NCBI GenBank assembly: GCA_945860295.1
Contig: CAMAQH010000010.1
Coordinates: 62,001-126,000, forward strand
Reading direction: 5' to 3'
Source: Prosthecobacter debontii
Lineage (GTDB): Bacteria; Verrucomicrobiota; Verrucomicrobiia; Verrucomicrobiales; Verrucomicrobiaceae
DNA length: 64,000 bases
The notes beneath the pieces were generated by a model. It was not told the DNA's origin. It saw nothing but the letters and a program-made list of their open reading frames with translations, and made no database searches. Positions 18,256 to 28,300 of this stretch are shown here, piece after piece. Position 1 is the stretch's first letter. Each line of letters begins with the position of its first letter. Position numbers and translations under genes: made by a program.

Positions 18256-20004
18256 ATGCTTGACCACCGCTCCCTGACCACCGCATTCCTCACACTCGTC
18301 GCGCTTACGGCCCCCGCCGCAGAGAAGATCGACTTCAATACTCAAGTGAGGCCCATTCTCGAAGCTGCCTGTACCCATTGCCATGGCGCTGAGAAAGACA
18401 AAGGCGATTTCCGAATGCACACGAAGGATGACATGATCAAAGGCAATGAGAACGGCCCCGGTTTGACGCCGAAAGATCTCAAAAAGAGCGCCATCTACAG
18501 CACGCTGCTCCTTCCACACGATGACGATATGGTCATGCCGCCTGAGAAAGAAGGCTTGCTCGACAAATCACAGATCGAAGTCATCAAAGGCTGGGTCGAA
18601 CAAGGCGCTGACTGGCCCGCAGGCGTGACACTGGAAGTGAAACCACGCATCGACTTCGTGAAGCACATCCAGCCCATCCTTGAGCAAAACTGCCTGAGCT
18701 GTCACAACCCCGAAAAGGCCAAGGGCGACTGGATTCTCAGTAGCCGAAAGGAAGCCTTCGAGACTGGTGAAAACGCACCCAACATCGTACCTTTCCAACT
18801 CGATAAGAGCGCCATTTATCATTCGACTACACTCGCTGAAGACGATGACGATCTCATGCCGCCCAAGAAGAGCGGCGGTCCTTTGAAAAAGGCAGAGGTC
18901 GCCATGCTCAAAGGCTGGATCGAGCAAGGTGCCGTATGGCCCGATGCCGTGAAGCTCAAAGCCAAGGAAAAAGGCGCAGCCCCTACCAACAATCCCGACA
19001 CGCTGGAATTGGTAAAGAAGATCCACGCACTCATCGTCCAGACCTCCAAAGAAAAAGCCGAGGCCGACATGAAATCCTACGACGCCAAAGTGCCGAAGAC
19101 TGGCGCCGCGTATTCCATGGTCGCTATCAAAGGCGGCGAGTTCCTGATGGGTAGTCCCGCCAGCGAGACCGGACGTATCGACGACGAGGGCCCACAGATA
19201 AAGAAGACAGTGAAGCCCTTTTGGTTCGGCAAATACGAAGTTACCTGGGATGAGTACGAGCCCTTCCAACTTACCAGTGAAGGTCGCAACAAAGACGGCA
19301 GCCGCAAAGTCTGGACCGCCAATGACAAGCCTGAAGACCTAATCAGCCAGCCGACACCACCTTACCAGCCGATGGACTTTGGTATGGGCCGCAATGGCTT
19401 CCCTGCCATCTGCATGACCCAGCACGCCGCGAACAAGTATTGCCAGTGGCTTAGCGCCCAGACCGGTCATTACTACCGCCTGCCAACCGAAGCCGAGTGG
19501 GAATACGCCGCCCGTGCCGGCACCAAGACCGCCTTCTTCTGGGGAGACGATGTCGCCCAACTCAAGGATTATGCCTGGTTCTTTGAAAACGCCCCCAACT
19601 TCCAATACAGTCTCATTGGTAAAAAGAAGCCCAACCCATGGGGCCTCTACGACATCTATGGCAACGTCTGCGAATGGTGCATGGACCAATATTCCGAGAC
19701 CACCTACAAGGCCTGGGCGGCCGATGGCGCCACTGGCAGTCTCGGCGGCACCTGGATCAAATCCAAGACACCGTATCCACACGTCGCCCGCGGCGGCACC
19801 TATGATGACGATGCCGAAATGTGCCGTAGCGCCGCCCGCAAGCCCTCTGAAGAAGGCTGGAAGCAACAGGACCCACAGCTCCCCAAGAGCATCTGGTACC
19901 TGACCGATGCAACCTGGCTCGGCTTCCGCATCGTCCGCCAGCTTGAGATCCCCAGCGTTGAGGAAATGTTCGCCGCCTGGAACAACGGCGTCGCCCGTGA
20001 ATAA
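18256..20004 (+). CDS. Planctomycete-type cytochrome c (two domains) fused to a SUMF1/formylglycine-generating-like domain
   Basis: The 582-residue secreted protein has a short signal peptide (AFLTLVALTAPAA). Two PSCyt1-like units follow, each with one haem-binding CxxCH (CTHCH near 37, CLSCH near 149) and a distal Met region (MVMPPEKEG; LMPPKKSGG). The C-terminal part (about 280-575) is a SUMF1/FGE-fold domain: GGEFLMGSPASE, the KYEVTWDEYEPF core, YRLPTEAEWEYAARAG, NPWGLYDIYGNVCEWC and the final LGFRIVRQ. The Cys pair needed for formylglycine generation is not clearly present, so the domain more likely serves binding or lectin-like roles. Downstream apbE overlaps by 8 bases if its GTG start is used. 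Confidence 0.88.
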   Translation: MLDHRSLTTAFLTLVALTAPAAEKIDFNTQVRPILEAACTHCHGAEKDKGDFRMHTKDDMIKGNENGPGLTPKDLKKSAIYSTLLLPHDDDMVMPPEKEGLLDKSQIEVIKGWVEQGADWPAGVTLEVKPRIDFVKHIQPILEQNCLSCHNPEKAKGDWILSSRKEAFETGENAPNIVPFQLDKSAIYHSTTLAEDDDDLMPPKKSGGPLKKAEVAMLKGWIEQGAVWPDAVKLKAKEKGAAPTNNPDTLELVKKIHALIVQTSKEKAEADMKSYDAKVPKTGAAYSMVAIKGGEFLMGSPASETGRIDDEGPQIKKTVKPFWFGKYEVTWDEYEPFQLTSEGRNKDGSRKVWTANDKPEDLISQPTPPYQPMDFGMGRNGFPAICMTQHAANKYCQWLSAQTGHYYRLPTEAEWEYAARAGTKTAFFWGDDVAQLKDYAWFFENAPNFQYSLIGKKKPNPWGLYDIYGNVCEWCMDQYSETTYKAWAADGATGSLGGTWIKSKTPYPHVARGGTYDDDAEMCRSAARKPSEEGWKQQDPQLPKSIWYLTDATWLGFRIVRQLEIPSVEEMFAAWNNGVARE

Positions 20005-20974
20005 CCAAAGCTTCAGATTTTTTACACGAGAAGGGCGGGCACTAGGCCTGCCCTTCTTCTTATGCGTCTTGATGGCATTAAACTTAGTTCATGGTGCCAA
20101 TCTCACTCGTCACGACTTCTCCGGTCCAGGCATGGCCACCACCTTCCGCATCGCTTGTTATGCAGAAGACAAAGCCAGCGCCGATAAAGCCACCGAAGCC
20201 TGCTTCGAGCGCATCGCCGAGTTGAATGCCATCTTCACCGACTACGACCCCACCAGCGAACTCATGCGCCTCTGCGCGCCTGAAGCCAAATACCCCTTCA
20301 AAGTCAGCGAGCCACTCTTCGACATCCTTCAGCGCGCCCGCGCATTTGCTAAAACCACTCACGGAACCTTTGATCCAACCTGCGGCCACCTGTCCAATCT
20401 CTGGCGTCGCGCCAAACGTCAGAGTAAACTGCCACCTGCGGATCGTTTGCAGCAAGCCATCACCGCCACGGACTGGCGGCGCATCACCCTGCATCCTGAA
20501 TATCGGAGTGTGAGTTTGCAGCCTGGAACCTTGCTAGATCTAGGCGGTATCGCCAAAGGCTACGCGGCGGACGAATGCCTGCGCGTTTTGAAACAACACG
20601 GCATCACACGCGCCGTCGTGCAAGCGGGAGGCGACACCGCCGTGGGTGATCCACCTCCCGGAGAAACTGGTTGGCCCGTCACCCTGCGCACTGACGCCAA
20701 ACACGAAACCCAAGTCAGCCTCGCCAACAGCGCCGTCTCCACCTCAGGCGACCTATACCAGTTTACCGAACTCGAAGGCCAGCGCTACTCTCACATCATT
20801 TCTCCAAAGACCGGACTCGGCCTTACCCAACGCATCGCCTGCTCCGTCTTCGCCAACGACTGCACCACCAGCGATGCCCTCGCTACCGCCATTTGTGTTC
20901 TAGGCAAAGGGGAAGGCGAAAAGCTCGTCGCCCAGATCCCCGGCGTAAAAGTCCTATTTCCGAAGACGCCCTGA
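19997..20974 (+). CDS. apbE: FAD:protein FMN transferase (ApbE family)
   Basis: The product is 325 residues from a GTG at 19997 that overlaps the upstream stop by 8 bases. This start gives an N-terminal signal (charged REGR, then LGLPFFLCVLMALNLV, HGA). Starting at the ATG at 20072 leaves no complete signal. The domain has GMATTFRI, the FTDYDPTSELMRL and GTFDPTCG regions, LDLGGIAKGYAADE (FAD binding), AVVQAGGDTAVGD and SHIISPKTGLGL with the Mg-binding Asp/Ser/Thr cluster SDALATAICVLG. The enzyme covalently attaches FMN to threonine of exported redox proteins such as Rnf/Nqr subunits; its target is not in this window. The 5 prime part carries a hairpin that also resembles a terminator. Confidence 0.88.
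   Translation: MNNQSFRFFTREGRALGLPFFLCVLMALNLVHGANLTRHDFSGPGMATTFRIACYAEDKASADKATEACFERIAELNAIFTDYDPTSELMRLCAPEAKYPFKVSEPLFDILQRARAFAKTTHGTFDPTCGHLSNLWRRAKRQSKLPPADRLQQAITATDWRRITLHPEYRSVSLQPGTLLDLGGIAKGYAADECLRVLKQHGITRAVVQAGGDTAVGDPPPGETGWPVTLRTDAKHETQVSLANSAVSTSGDLYQFTELEGQRYSHIISPKTGLGLTQRIACSVFANDCTTSDALATAICVLGKGEGEKLVAQIPGVKVLFPKTP
20029..20062 (+). terminator. Terminator-like hairpin at the start of apbE
   Basis: AGAAGGGCGGGC pairs with GCCTGCCCTTCT (one mismatch, 5-base loop), followed by TCTTAT. It could end the cytochrome-SUMF1 transcript 25 bases past its stop. If apbE starts at 19997, the same bases encode the signal peptide. Confidence 0.5.
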
Positions 20975-21022
20975 TGCGCCGCTAAATCAGTGCGCGAGCA
21001 AACCTTCCCCGATTTCTGATAG

Positions 21023-21247
21023 CACTACCGCCACCTTATTGCTCATAAGCAAGCCTTGGCTGACAAGGTCTTCGTATTACTGAAGGCCAATCCACGGCAC
21101 CCATCTCTGCATGTCAAGAATGTAGCCACAGACATCTACTCCGCCAGAGTGGGCCTCGACCACTGCGCTCTGGCCTTTGAGATGGGAAAACACATGGTAT
21201 GCTTTTGGATCAGGCATCACGACAAGTATGACCGTTTGATTTCTTGA
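21023..21247 (+). pseudogene. Remnant of a RelE/ParE/HigB-like toxin
   Basis: The frame from just after a TAG at 21020 to the TGA at 21247 reads as the C-terminal two-thirds of a type II toxin: LADKVFVLLKANPRHPSLHV, ARVGLDHCALAF and a FWIRHHDKYDRLI ending. These are the hallmark segments of this RelE-fold subgroup (NPRHPSLxFKKV ... WSxRVGxxYRAL ... WxWIGxHxxYDxLL). The expected N-terminus (a FRxxYxxLP-type helix) is present only as HYRHLIAHKQA directly after stop codons. No ATG precedes it and no antitoxin is next to it. I conclude it is a decayed gene. It fills most of the 368-base gap between apbE and the AraC regulator. Confidence 0.6.
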
Positions 21248-21342
21248 GGAGTCGATGGCTGAAAACAAAATCCCGAGCACCGCAGAGCAGTGTTCGGGAT
21301 TGATGAATAGGCACCCAACTATTGGGCCAATCTTGCGTCATC

Positions 21343-22164
21343 TTACGCGGCGATCATTTCAATGCCGCGATGACTCTTCATGCGACCACGATACTCGGTG
21401 GGGGATTCGTTGGCGATGCGTCGGAAGCTACGATTAAAGTGGGAGAGCGACTGGAAACCAACGTCGTAGGCGACTTCGGTGATACGAGCGGCGGGCTTCA
21501 TCAACATGCGCTTGGCCTTCTCAACACGGGCACGATTCACAAAGTCAGTGAAAGTTAGGCCAGTGGCGCGCTTAAAGATCTTACAGAAGTGGAAGGGGCT
21601 GACATTCACGGCCTTAGCCACACCTTCGAGCGTCATCTGCTCAACGAGGTTCGCATGGATATATATCTTGGCATTCTTCACCGCCTGTGGCTCATGCGTG
21701 GCCTGAGCAAACAACATGCGGTGAGCACATTCACCGAGCTGGATGGCAAAGGACTTTAGGATGGCGAGAGCAGCCTGATAGCGTGCTGGCTCCATGACTG
21801 GCACCTGATGGAAGTGGACCTGAGCACCACGCACTTCATGAGCGTTGCGGTCATCATTGATGAGGGAGGTAGCGAGCGGCGCGAAGGTCTCCGCATTAGC
21901 TGCCTCAAGGCGAACGCCACCGGTTTCCATCAGAGCGACAGGAGTCTTGCCGACGCGAACTGGGACAAATGTCTCCACCACACCCGCCACACCTTTGCGG
22001 GTGATGACTTGTTCAACAAACTCTTCGTCTTCCTGAGCACGCAAACTCAGGGGCAAACCTGTGAGCGTATGGAAGGCGTGCTGATACTGCTGAAAGAGAT
22101 CGCTCTCTGCGAGGGTTTCAATGAAACGCTTCTGGCCGGTGTGCTTGGAGGTGTTGGTTTGCAT
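21343..22164 (-). CDS. AraC family transcriptional regulator with PocR-like sensory domain
   Basis: The product is 273 residues from the ATG at 22164 (MQTNTSKHTG). Upstream in-frame starts add 43 residues of poor quality. Residues 10-150 resemble the PocR ligand-binding domain (LFQQYQHAFHTLTGLPLSL, then GVAGVVETFVPVRVG). The C-terminal 105 residues hold the two AraC helix-turn-helix motifs: MTLEGVAKAVNVSPFHFCKIFKRATG and ITEVAYDVGFQSLSHFNRSFRR, each shown in part, with the PTEYRGR end. It would activate or repress a promoter in response to a small molecule. No metabolic target lies next to it: the neighbours are a toxin remnant and sucD. Confidence 0.88.
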   Translation of the reverse strand: MQTNTSKHTGQKRFIETLAESDLFQQYQHAFHTLTGLPLSLRAQEDEEFVEQVITRKGVAGVVETFVPVRVGKTPVALMETGGVRLEAANAETFAPLATSLINDDRNAHEVRGAQVHFHQVPVMEPARYQAALAILKSFAIQLGECAHRMLFAQATHEPQAVKNAKIYIHANLVEQMTLEGVAKAVNVSPFHFCKIFKRATGLTFTDFVNRARVEKAKRMLMKPAARITEVAYDVGFQSLSHFNRSFRRIANESPTEYRGRMKSHRGIEMIAA

Positions 22165-22308
22165 GGTGTCGAGTGGTGTGGTTCTTTGACACCCCGATGC
22201 TAATGCCCCACCGAATGCGCCACTATTGTGGTCAGCTACGGCACAATTCATGAGGACTGACCCCAATCGAGGCATAGTGGATTCCATTAGCACCTAGGCA
22301 CTGAACGC

Positions 22309-22336
22309 AAAACACCCGGCAGACTGCCGGGTGTTT
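22309..22336 (-). terminator. Rho-independent terminator after sucD
   Basis: A nearly perfect 12-base stem (AAACACCCGGCA / TGCCGGGTGTTT) is followed on the minus strand by TTTTGCG. It lies 27 bases past the sucD stop and may work in both directions. Confidence 0.88.
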
Positions 22337-22362
22337 AAACCAAACTCGCTGAGGCGTCGGTG

Positions 22363-23268
22363 CTACTTGCCCCAAATTTTGAGCAGCGCAGCAGCCATGT
22401 CCGCAGGGGAATCAGCGACCGAGATACCGCACTCGGACAAGATCCGCTTCTTCGCCGCAGCGGTGTCGTCTTCGCCACCGATGATGGCACCCGCATGACC
22501 CATGCGGCGTCCTGGAGGTGCCGTAGCACCAGCGATGAAAGCGGAGATTGGCTTCTTGCAGTTGTCCTTAGCCCAGCGTGCGGCCTCGACCTCAGCATTG
22601 CCGCCGATTTCGCCGATCATGATGATGGCCTCAGTCTCTGGATCTTCGTTGAACATTTTCAAGACATCGAGGTGGTTGGTACCATTGACCGGATCACCGC
22701 CAATGCCAACGCAGGTGCTCTGGCCGTAACCACGAGTCGTGAGCTGCCAGACGGCCTCATAAGTGAGTGTGCCTGAGCGGCTGACCACGCCCACATTACC
22801 ACGCTTGTGGATATACCCTGGAGCAATGCCGATGCGGCAACCACCATGTGATTTCTCACCCAGACCAGGTGTGACGAGACCTGGGCAGTTCGGACCGATC
22901 AAGCGCGTTTTGCTACCTTTCATCGCTGCTTTCACACGGATCATGTCATTAATTGGTATGCCTTCAGTGATCGCCACCACGAGGTCGAGACCAGCATCCA
23001 CCGCCTCAAGGATCGCATCGGCTGCAAACGGTGGCGGCACAAAGATGACGCTGACAGTCGCTCCGGATTCCTTGGCAGCTTGAGAGACGGTATCAAACAC
23101 TGGCACCTTGTGACTACCATGCTCAAAATTCTGCCCACCTTTCCCTGGCGTAACGCCAGCGACGAGCTTCGTGCCATAGTCGAGAGAGGCCTTAGCGTGG
23201 CGGGAACCGAAGTCGCCCGTAATGCCTTGGACGAGAATGCGGGTGTTTATATCAACGAGGATGGCCAT
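22363..23268 (-). CDS. sucD: Succinate-CoA ligase (ADP/GDP-forming) alpha subunit
   Basis: The 301-residue product begins with the CoA-binding Rossmann fold ([17 protein letters not shown]). It has [13 protein letters not shown] and the phosphohistidine site region [17 protein letters not shown] (His near 257). The reaction is succinyl-CoA + NDP + phosphate to succinate + CoA + NTP in the citric acid cycle. The beta subunit gene sucC normally sits directly upstream. Here the upstream neighbour is a divergent TetR gene 186 bases away, so sucC must be elsewhere. It has its own terminator and appears monocistronic. Confidence 0.95.
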   Translation of the reverse strand: MAILVDINTRILVQGITGDFGSRHAKASLDYGTKLVAGVTPGKGGQNFEHGSHKVPVFDTVSQAAKESGATVSVIFVPPPFAADAILEAVDAGLDLVVAITEGIPINDMIRVKAAMKGSKTRLIGPNCPGLVTPGLGEKSHGGCRIGIAPGYIHKRGNVGVVSRSGTLTYEAVWQLTTRGYGQSTCVGIGGDPVNGTNHLDVLKMFNEDPETEAIIMIGEIGGNAEVEAARWAKDNCKKPISAFIAGATAPPGRRMGHAGAIIGGEDDTAAAKKRILSECGISVADSPADMAAALLKIWGK

Positions 23269-23454
23269 GAGTGGTGGTGAGGAGGGGGGATTCTAAAACG
23301 AAGTTTGCCAGTGAAGGCAGTTATCATAGGAGTGACCTCCACAGCGTCAAGAAGCCACGCGGTTCATTTGCAGAACGCGCAGCTCGGAGAGCTCAGTGAC
23401 TCCATTCATAATAATTGTTGACCAATCGTCTCTATATTCGATTAACATGGCCCT

Positions 23455-24072
23455 ATGGGAAGAACCAGCGACGCCAAAGAACGCCTCATCGAGGCCGTAA
23501 TCGAACTGATCTGGACTGGCAGCTATGGTAGCACGTCTGTGGATCAGATCTGTGACCGAGCTGGTGTCAAGAAGGGCAGCTTCTATCACTTCTTCGAATC
23601 AAAAACCGAACTCGCGATCACCGGCATCGAGCACGGCTGGGCGGAGCACCGCAAGCTACTCGACCAAATCTTTTCTCCGACCACACCGCCGCTAGAGCGC
23701 ATCCTAAACTGCTTCCGCCAATTCCGAAAAGAGCAGGAAGAACTCAAGAAGAAACATGGTCGTGTGCTCGGTTGTCCCGTGCATTCACTAGGCGCGGAGA
23801 TCAGCACCATCGATGATCGCCTGCGCGACAGGCTTCAGCAAATTCTCGGGCAATTCATCCTCTATTACGAAAGCGCGATCCGTGACGCCCATGCCAGCGG
23901 TGTCATCATCGCTCCAAACGCGAACGCCCTGGCACGCATCGTGTTTGCATACAGTGAGGGGTTGCTTCTTCATGCCCGCATCTGGAATGATCTCAGCCAC
24001 CTCGACGAGTTCGAGTCTGGAGCCATGCTCATCCTGGGTGCCAAAATCGATTCACAAATCCCCAAGAATTAA
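23455..24072 (+). CDS. TetR family regulator, probably of the adjacent RND efflux pump
   Basis: The 205-residue product has an N-terminal helix-turn-helix (ERLIEAVIELIWTGSYGSTS, then QICDRAGVKKGSFYHFFESK), which is classical TetR. The variable ligand domain contains GCPVHSLGAEIST and ends with FESGAMLILGAKI. It lies 57 bases upstream of the adaptor gene on the same strand, so it probably represses the efflux operon and is relieved by a pump substrate. TTGACC at about 23418 with ATTAAC 17 bases later is a weak promoter candidate close to the ATG. Confidence 0.9.
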   Translation: MGRTSDAKERLIEAVIELIWTGSYGSTSVDQICDRAGVKKGSFYHFFESKTELAITGIEHGWAEHRKLLDQIFSPTTPPLERILNCFRQFRKEQEELKKKHGRVLGCPVHSLGAEISTIDDRLRDRLQQILGQFILYYESAIRDAHASGVIIAPNANALARIVFAYSEGLLLHARIWNDLSHLDEFESGAMLILGAKIDSQIPKN

Positions 24073-24129
24073 TTTTCCGAACTTATACAAACCAACCAGT
24101 CAACTTAACTGCCACTTTCCGTTCAAACG

Positions 24130-25278
24130 ATGAAACCCGTTAACCTACTCCCACTGCTACTCATCCTCACCGCCTGCGGCAAAAATGATTCGGCCAGTCA
24201 TGGCGGTGGCATGCAAATGCCGCCTGCTCCAGTCACTCTTGCCGCCGTCGAGTCGAAAGAACTCGTCGAATGGAAGGAGTTCACGGGCCGTGTCGAAGCT
24301 CTGGAGACCGTAGAGCTCATGTCCCGCGTCTCTGGCTACATCACTGAAGTGCATTTCAAATCAGGCGCACTTGTGAAAAAAGACGACCTGCTTTTCACCA
24401 TCGACCAGCGCCCATTCCAAACCAAACTGCGCGCTGCTGAGGCCGAGGTTTCACGAGCACAAGCCAACGCAACATCGGCCAAGCGCGAGTTTGATCGTGT
24501 CTCAACATTACTCGCCGCCAAAGCCATCGCTCCCGAGCAGGCTGAAATGCGTGAGTCCATGGATCTTCAGGGCCAAGCAGCGCTGGAATCCGCACTCGCC
24601 GCCGAGCACAGCGCCGAGATCGAGCTCGAGCACAGTGAAGTCCGCGCTCCCATTTCAGGCCGCATCAGTCGAGCGATCACGACGACAGGAAACTTTGTCA
24701 CAGCAGGCACTACTCTCCTCAGCTCCATCGTCACCATTGATCCTGTTTATGTATATGCCGACATTGACGAAAACAGCCTGCTCAAGCTCCAGGCCTTGCA
24801 GCGTGACAAGAAGACCTTCACCGATGGCGCAGGCCTCATGCCCGTGGAACTCCAACTCTCCAATGAGACAGGCTTCCCGCATCAAGGCCATGTTGAATCC
24901 CTCGACAATCGACTCGACGCCGGCACCGGCAGCATGGTGCTGCGCGCAGAGTTTAAGAATAGCGACGGCATGCTCACCCCCGGTCTCTTTGCCCGAATCC
25001 GCCTGCCGATGACAGCGAAATATCCCGCACTACTCATCGACGAAAAAAGTATCCTCACCGACCAAGCAAATAAGTACGTACTCGGCATCGATGAAAAGAA
25101 TATCAGCGTGTACAAGCCCGTCGTTCTCGGTCCCGTTATCGACGGCAAACGCATCGTCCGCAGTGGCCTCAAGGCGGGTGAAAAAATCATCATCAACGGC
25201 CAAGCTCGCTTGCCGCAACCAGGAATGCCAGTCGCACCGACTGAAGCATCGCCAGTCAAAGACACAGCGGCGAAATAA
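24130..25278 (+). CDS. RND efflux periplasmic adaptor (membrane fusion protein), lipoprotein
   Basis: The 382-residue product has a lipobox, LILTAC (Cys near 17), so it should be lipid-anchored in the inner membrane like AcrA/MexA. It has the biotinyl-lipoyl hairpin MSRVSGYITEVHFKSGALVK, an alpha-hairpin with coiled-coil pattern (about 95-160: EAEVSRAQANATSAKREFDR and following), the second lipoyl half (EVRAPISGRISR) and the beta-barrel/MP-proximal domain ending GQARLPQPGMPV. It bridges the pump encoded next (30 bases downstream) and the outer-membrane channel. Confidence 0.93.
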   Translation: MKPVNLLPLLLILTACGKNDSASHGGGMQMPPAPVTLAAVESKELVEWKEFTGRVEALETVELMSRVSGYITEVHFKSGALVKKDDLLFTIDQRPFQTKLRAAEAEVSRAQANATSAKREFDRVSTLLAAKAIAPEQAEMRESMDLQGQAALESALAAEHSAEIELEHSEVRAPISGRISRAITTTGNFVTAGTTLLSSIVTIDPVYVYADIDENSLLKLQALQRDKKTFTDGAGLMPVELQLSNETGFPHQGHVESLDNRLDAGTGSMVLRAEFKNSDGMLTPGLFARIRLPMTAKYPALLIDEKSILTDQANKYVLGIDEKNISVYKPVVLGPVIDGKRIVRSGLKAGEKIIINGQARLPQPGMPVAPTEASPVKDTAAK

Positions 25279-25308
25279 GCCTGAAGCGTCTCAACCCCCA
25301 CTCGCTTC

Positions 25309-28300
25309 ATGAACTTTTCTTCCTTCTTCATCACGCGTCCCATCTTCGCGGGCGTGCTGTCGCTGCTGATCTTCATCCTCGGCGCAATCTCACTTTTTCA
25401 GCTCCCGATTTCGGAGTATCCCGAAGTCGCGCCGCCCACGGTGATCGTCACGGCGACCTATCCCGGAGCCAACCCGAAGACCATCGCGGAAACAGTCGCA
25501 TCACCACTCGAGCAGACGATCAACGGCATCGAGAACATGCTTTACATGTCGTCGCAAAGCACCGCGAACGGCGTGATGACACTCACCATCACCTTCAAGA
25601 TCGGCACAGAGCTGGATCTAGCTCAAGTGCAGGTGCAAAACCGTGTCGCGCAGGTTTTACCGAAACTACCAGAGGAAGTGCGGCGCTTTGGAGTCACCAC
25701 GGTCAAGTCATCGCCAAACATGACGCTCGTTGTGCATCTACTCTCACCCAACGACCGCTACGACGAGATCTACCTTCGCAACTATGCCTCACTCAATGTG
25801 AAGGATGAGCTCTCGCGCTTGGCAGGCGTCGGTCAGGTGCAGGTTTTCGGCGGCGGTGAGTATGCAATGCGCATCTGGATTGATCCCGATAAAGCAGCCG
25901 TACGCGGTTTGACCTCGGGCGATATCGTCAATGCTATCCGCGAGCAGAACATCCAAGTCGCCGCAGGCACCATAGGTCAGCAGCCCGTCAAAGAAGCCGC
26001 CTATGAACTCACCGTGAACACCAAGGGCCGACTAATCTCCGAAAGCGAGTTTGAGCAGATCATTGTCAAAACCGGACCGAATGGCGAAAAGCTCCGTCTG
26101 CGTGATGTCGCACGAGCCGAGATGGGATCGGGCGACTACTCGCTGCGCAGCCTGCTGAACAACAAAAGAGCTGTCGGCATGGGAGTGTTTCAGCTTCCAG
26201 GGGCGAACTCGCTAGCCGTCTCAGAAGCCGTGCGTGAATGCATGGCTGGATTGAAAACCAAGTTTCCTGAAGGCGTCGATTTCGCCATCGCCTATGACCC
26301 CACCGTCTTCGTGCGAAAATCCATCGATGCCGTCATTCACACACTCATTGAGGCCATCCTACTCGTCGTGCTAGTGGTCGTCATCTTTTTGCAAACATGG
26401 CGCGCCTCCATCATCCCACTCGTGGCCGTTCCCGTGTCACTCGTCGGCACGTTTGCGGTCATGCATCTGCTGGGTTTCTCAATCAATAACCTCTCACTCT
26501 TCGGTCTCGTCTTAGCCATCGGCATCGTTGTGGATGATGCCATCGTCGTCGTCGAAAACGTCGAGCGAAACATCCGTAACGGACTCAAGCCGCTAGAGGC
26601 AACGCAACAGGCCATGAAGGAGGTCACTGGGCCAATCGTCGCCACCGCGCTCGTTCTTTGCGCCGTGTTCATACCCACCGCATTCATCAGCGGACTCAGC
26701 GGCCAGTTCTACAAACAGTTCGCTGTCACCATCGCCATCTCCACCGTCATCTCGGCAGTTAATTCGCTCACGCTGTCCCCTGCCCTTTCAGCACTACTGC
26801 TTCGCGGGCATTATGACAAAAAAAGATCTGCTCACCAAGTTCATGGATATTCTGCTCGGCTGGTTCTTCCGGCCCTTCAACCGCTTCTTCGAGTGGTCCT
26901 CGAATGTCTATGTCGGCCTCGTGAAACGTATCATTCGCTTCAGCATCGTCGCTCTGCTGATCTATGGCGGACTCGTGTGGGCCACCTGGAAAGGTTTCCA
27001 AATCGTGCCCGAAGGTTTCGTGCCCGGCCAGGACAAGCAGTACCTCGTCGGTTTCGCACAATTGCCTGAAGGGTCCTCGCTCGACCGCACCGAAGACGTG
27101 ATGCGCCGCATGTCGCAGATCGCCATGGATCATCCCGGGGTGAAAGACGCCATCGCCTTCCCTGGCCTCTCGATTCAAGGCTTCACCATCAGCCCGAATG
27201 CTGGCATCGTCTTCGTCGGCCTCGACGACTTCGAACAGCGCACCACGCCCGAGTTAAGTGGCGACGCCATCGCTGGCGCACTCAATGGTAAGTTCATGGC
27301 CATTCAAGATGCCATGGTGCTCATGTTCCCTCCGCCGCCCGTCAACGGCATCGGGACCACTGGCGGATTCAAGCTCATGGTCGAAGATCGCGGCAATCTT
27401 GGTTACGCAGCACTTTATCAGGCCACGCAGCAACTCGTGGGCGCATCCTATGGCACGCAAAAACTCACGCAGGTCTTCTCAGGCTACACCGTCAACGTCC
27501 CGCAGCTCGAAGCCGATGTGGATCGTGAAAAAGCCAAGATGCAGGGCGTGCCGCTCGCCAATCTCTTTGAGACACTTCAGATCAATCTTGGCAGCCTTTA
27601 CGTGAACGACTTCAACCGCTTCGGTCGCACCTATCAGGTCATTGCCCAGGCCGAGCAGCAGTTCCGTGATGACGCTAGCGACATCACCAAACTCAAAACC
27701 CGCAATGCTGCTGGTGGCATGGTGCCCATCGGTTCCCTAGTGCATGTGAAGGAAGGATTCGGCCCAGATCGTGTCACACATTACAATGGTTACCTCGCCG
27801 CCGACTTGAATGGTGCTCCACTCCCACCACTCAGCTCAGGCCAGGCCGAGGAACTCATAGCTGGACTTGCCAAAAAAGTCCTCCCCGCAGGCTTCGAGTT
27901 CGAGTGGACAGATCTCACTTACCAAAAGATCATCGCCGGCAACACCGCCATCTACATCTACCCGCTCTGCATCCTGCTCGTCTTCATGGTGCTCGCCGCG
28001 CAGTATGAAAGTCTGCGCCTGCCTCTAGCCATCATTTTGATCGTCCCGCTCTGCCTACTCTTTGCTTTGGCAGGAGTAATGATCACGCATGGCGATAACA
28101 ATATCTTCACGCAGATTGGCTTCATCGTCTTGATCGGACTCGCGTGCAAAAACGCCATCCTCATCGTCGAGTTTGCCAAAGAGAACCACGATCACGGCAA
28201 GAGCATTCTCGATTCTGCTCTCGAAGCCTGCCGCCTGCGACTGCGCCCCATTTTGATGACCTCCATCGCCTTCATCGCTGGCGTTTACCCTCTTGTCGTC

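Noticed and set aside
18568-19269. Long antisense frame under the cytochrome-SUMF1 gene
   Set aside because: It covers clear CxxCH and SUMF1 motifs of the sense strand and has no recognisable protein features.
23414-24110. Shared GTTGAC-like motifs before tetR (about 23417) and before the efflux adaptor (about 24098) as TetR operators
   Set aside because: Neither forms a good palindrome and the shared core is only six bases; too weak to list as operator sites.
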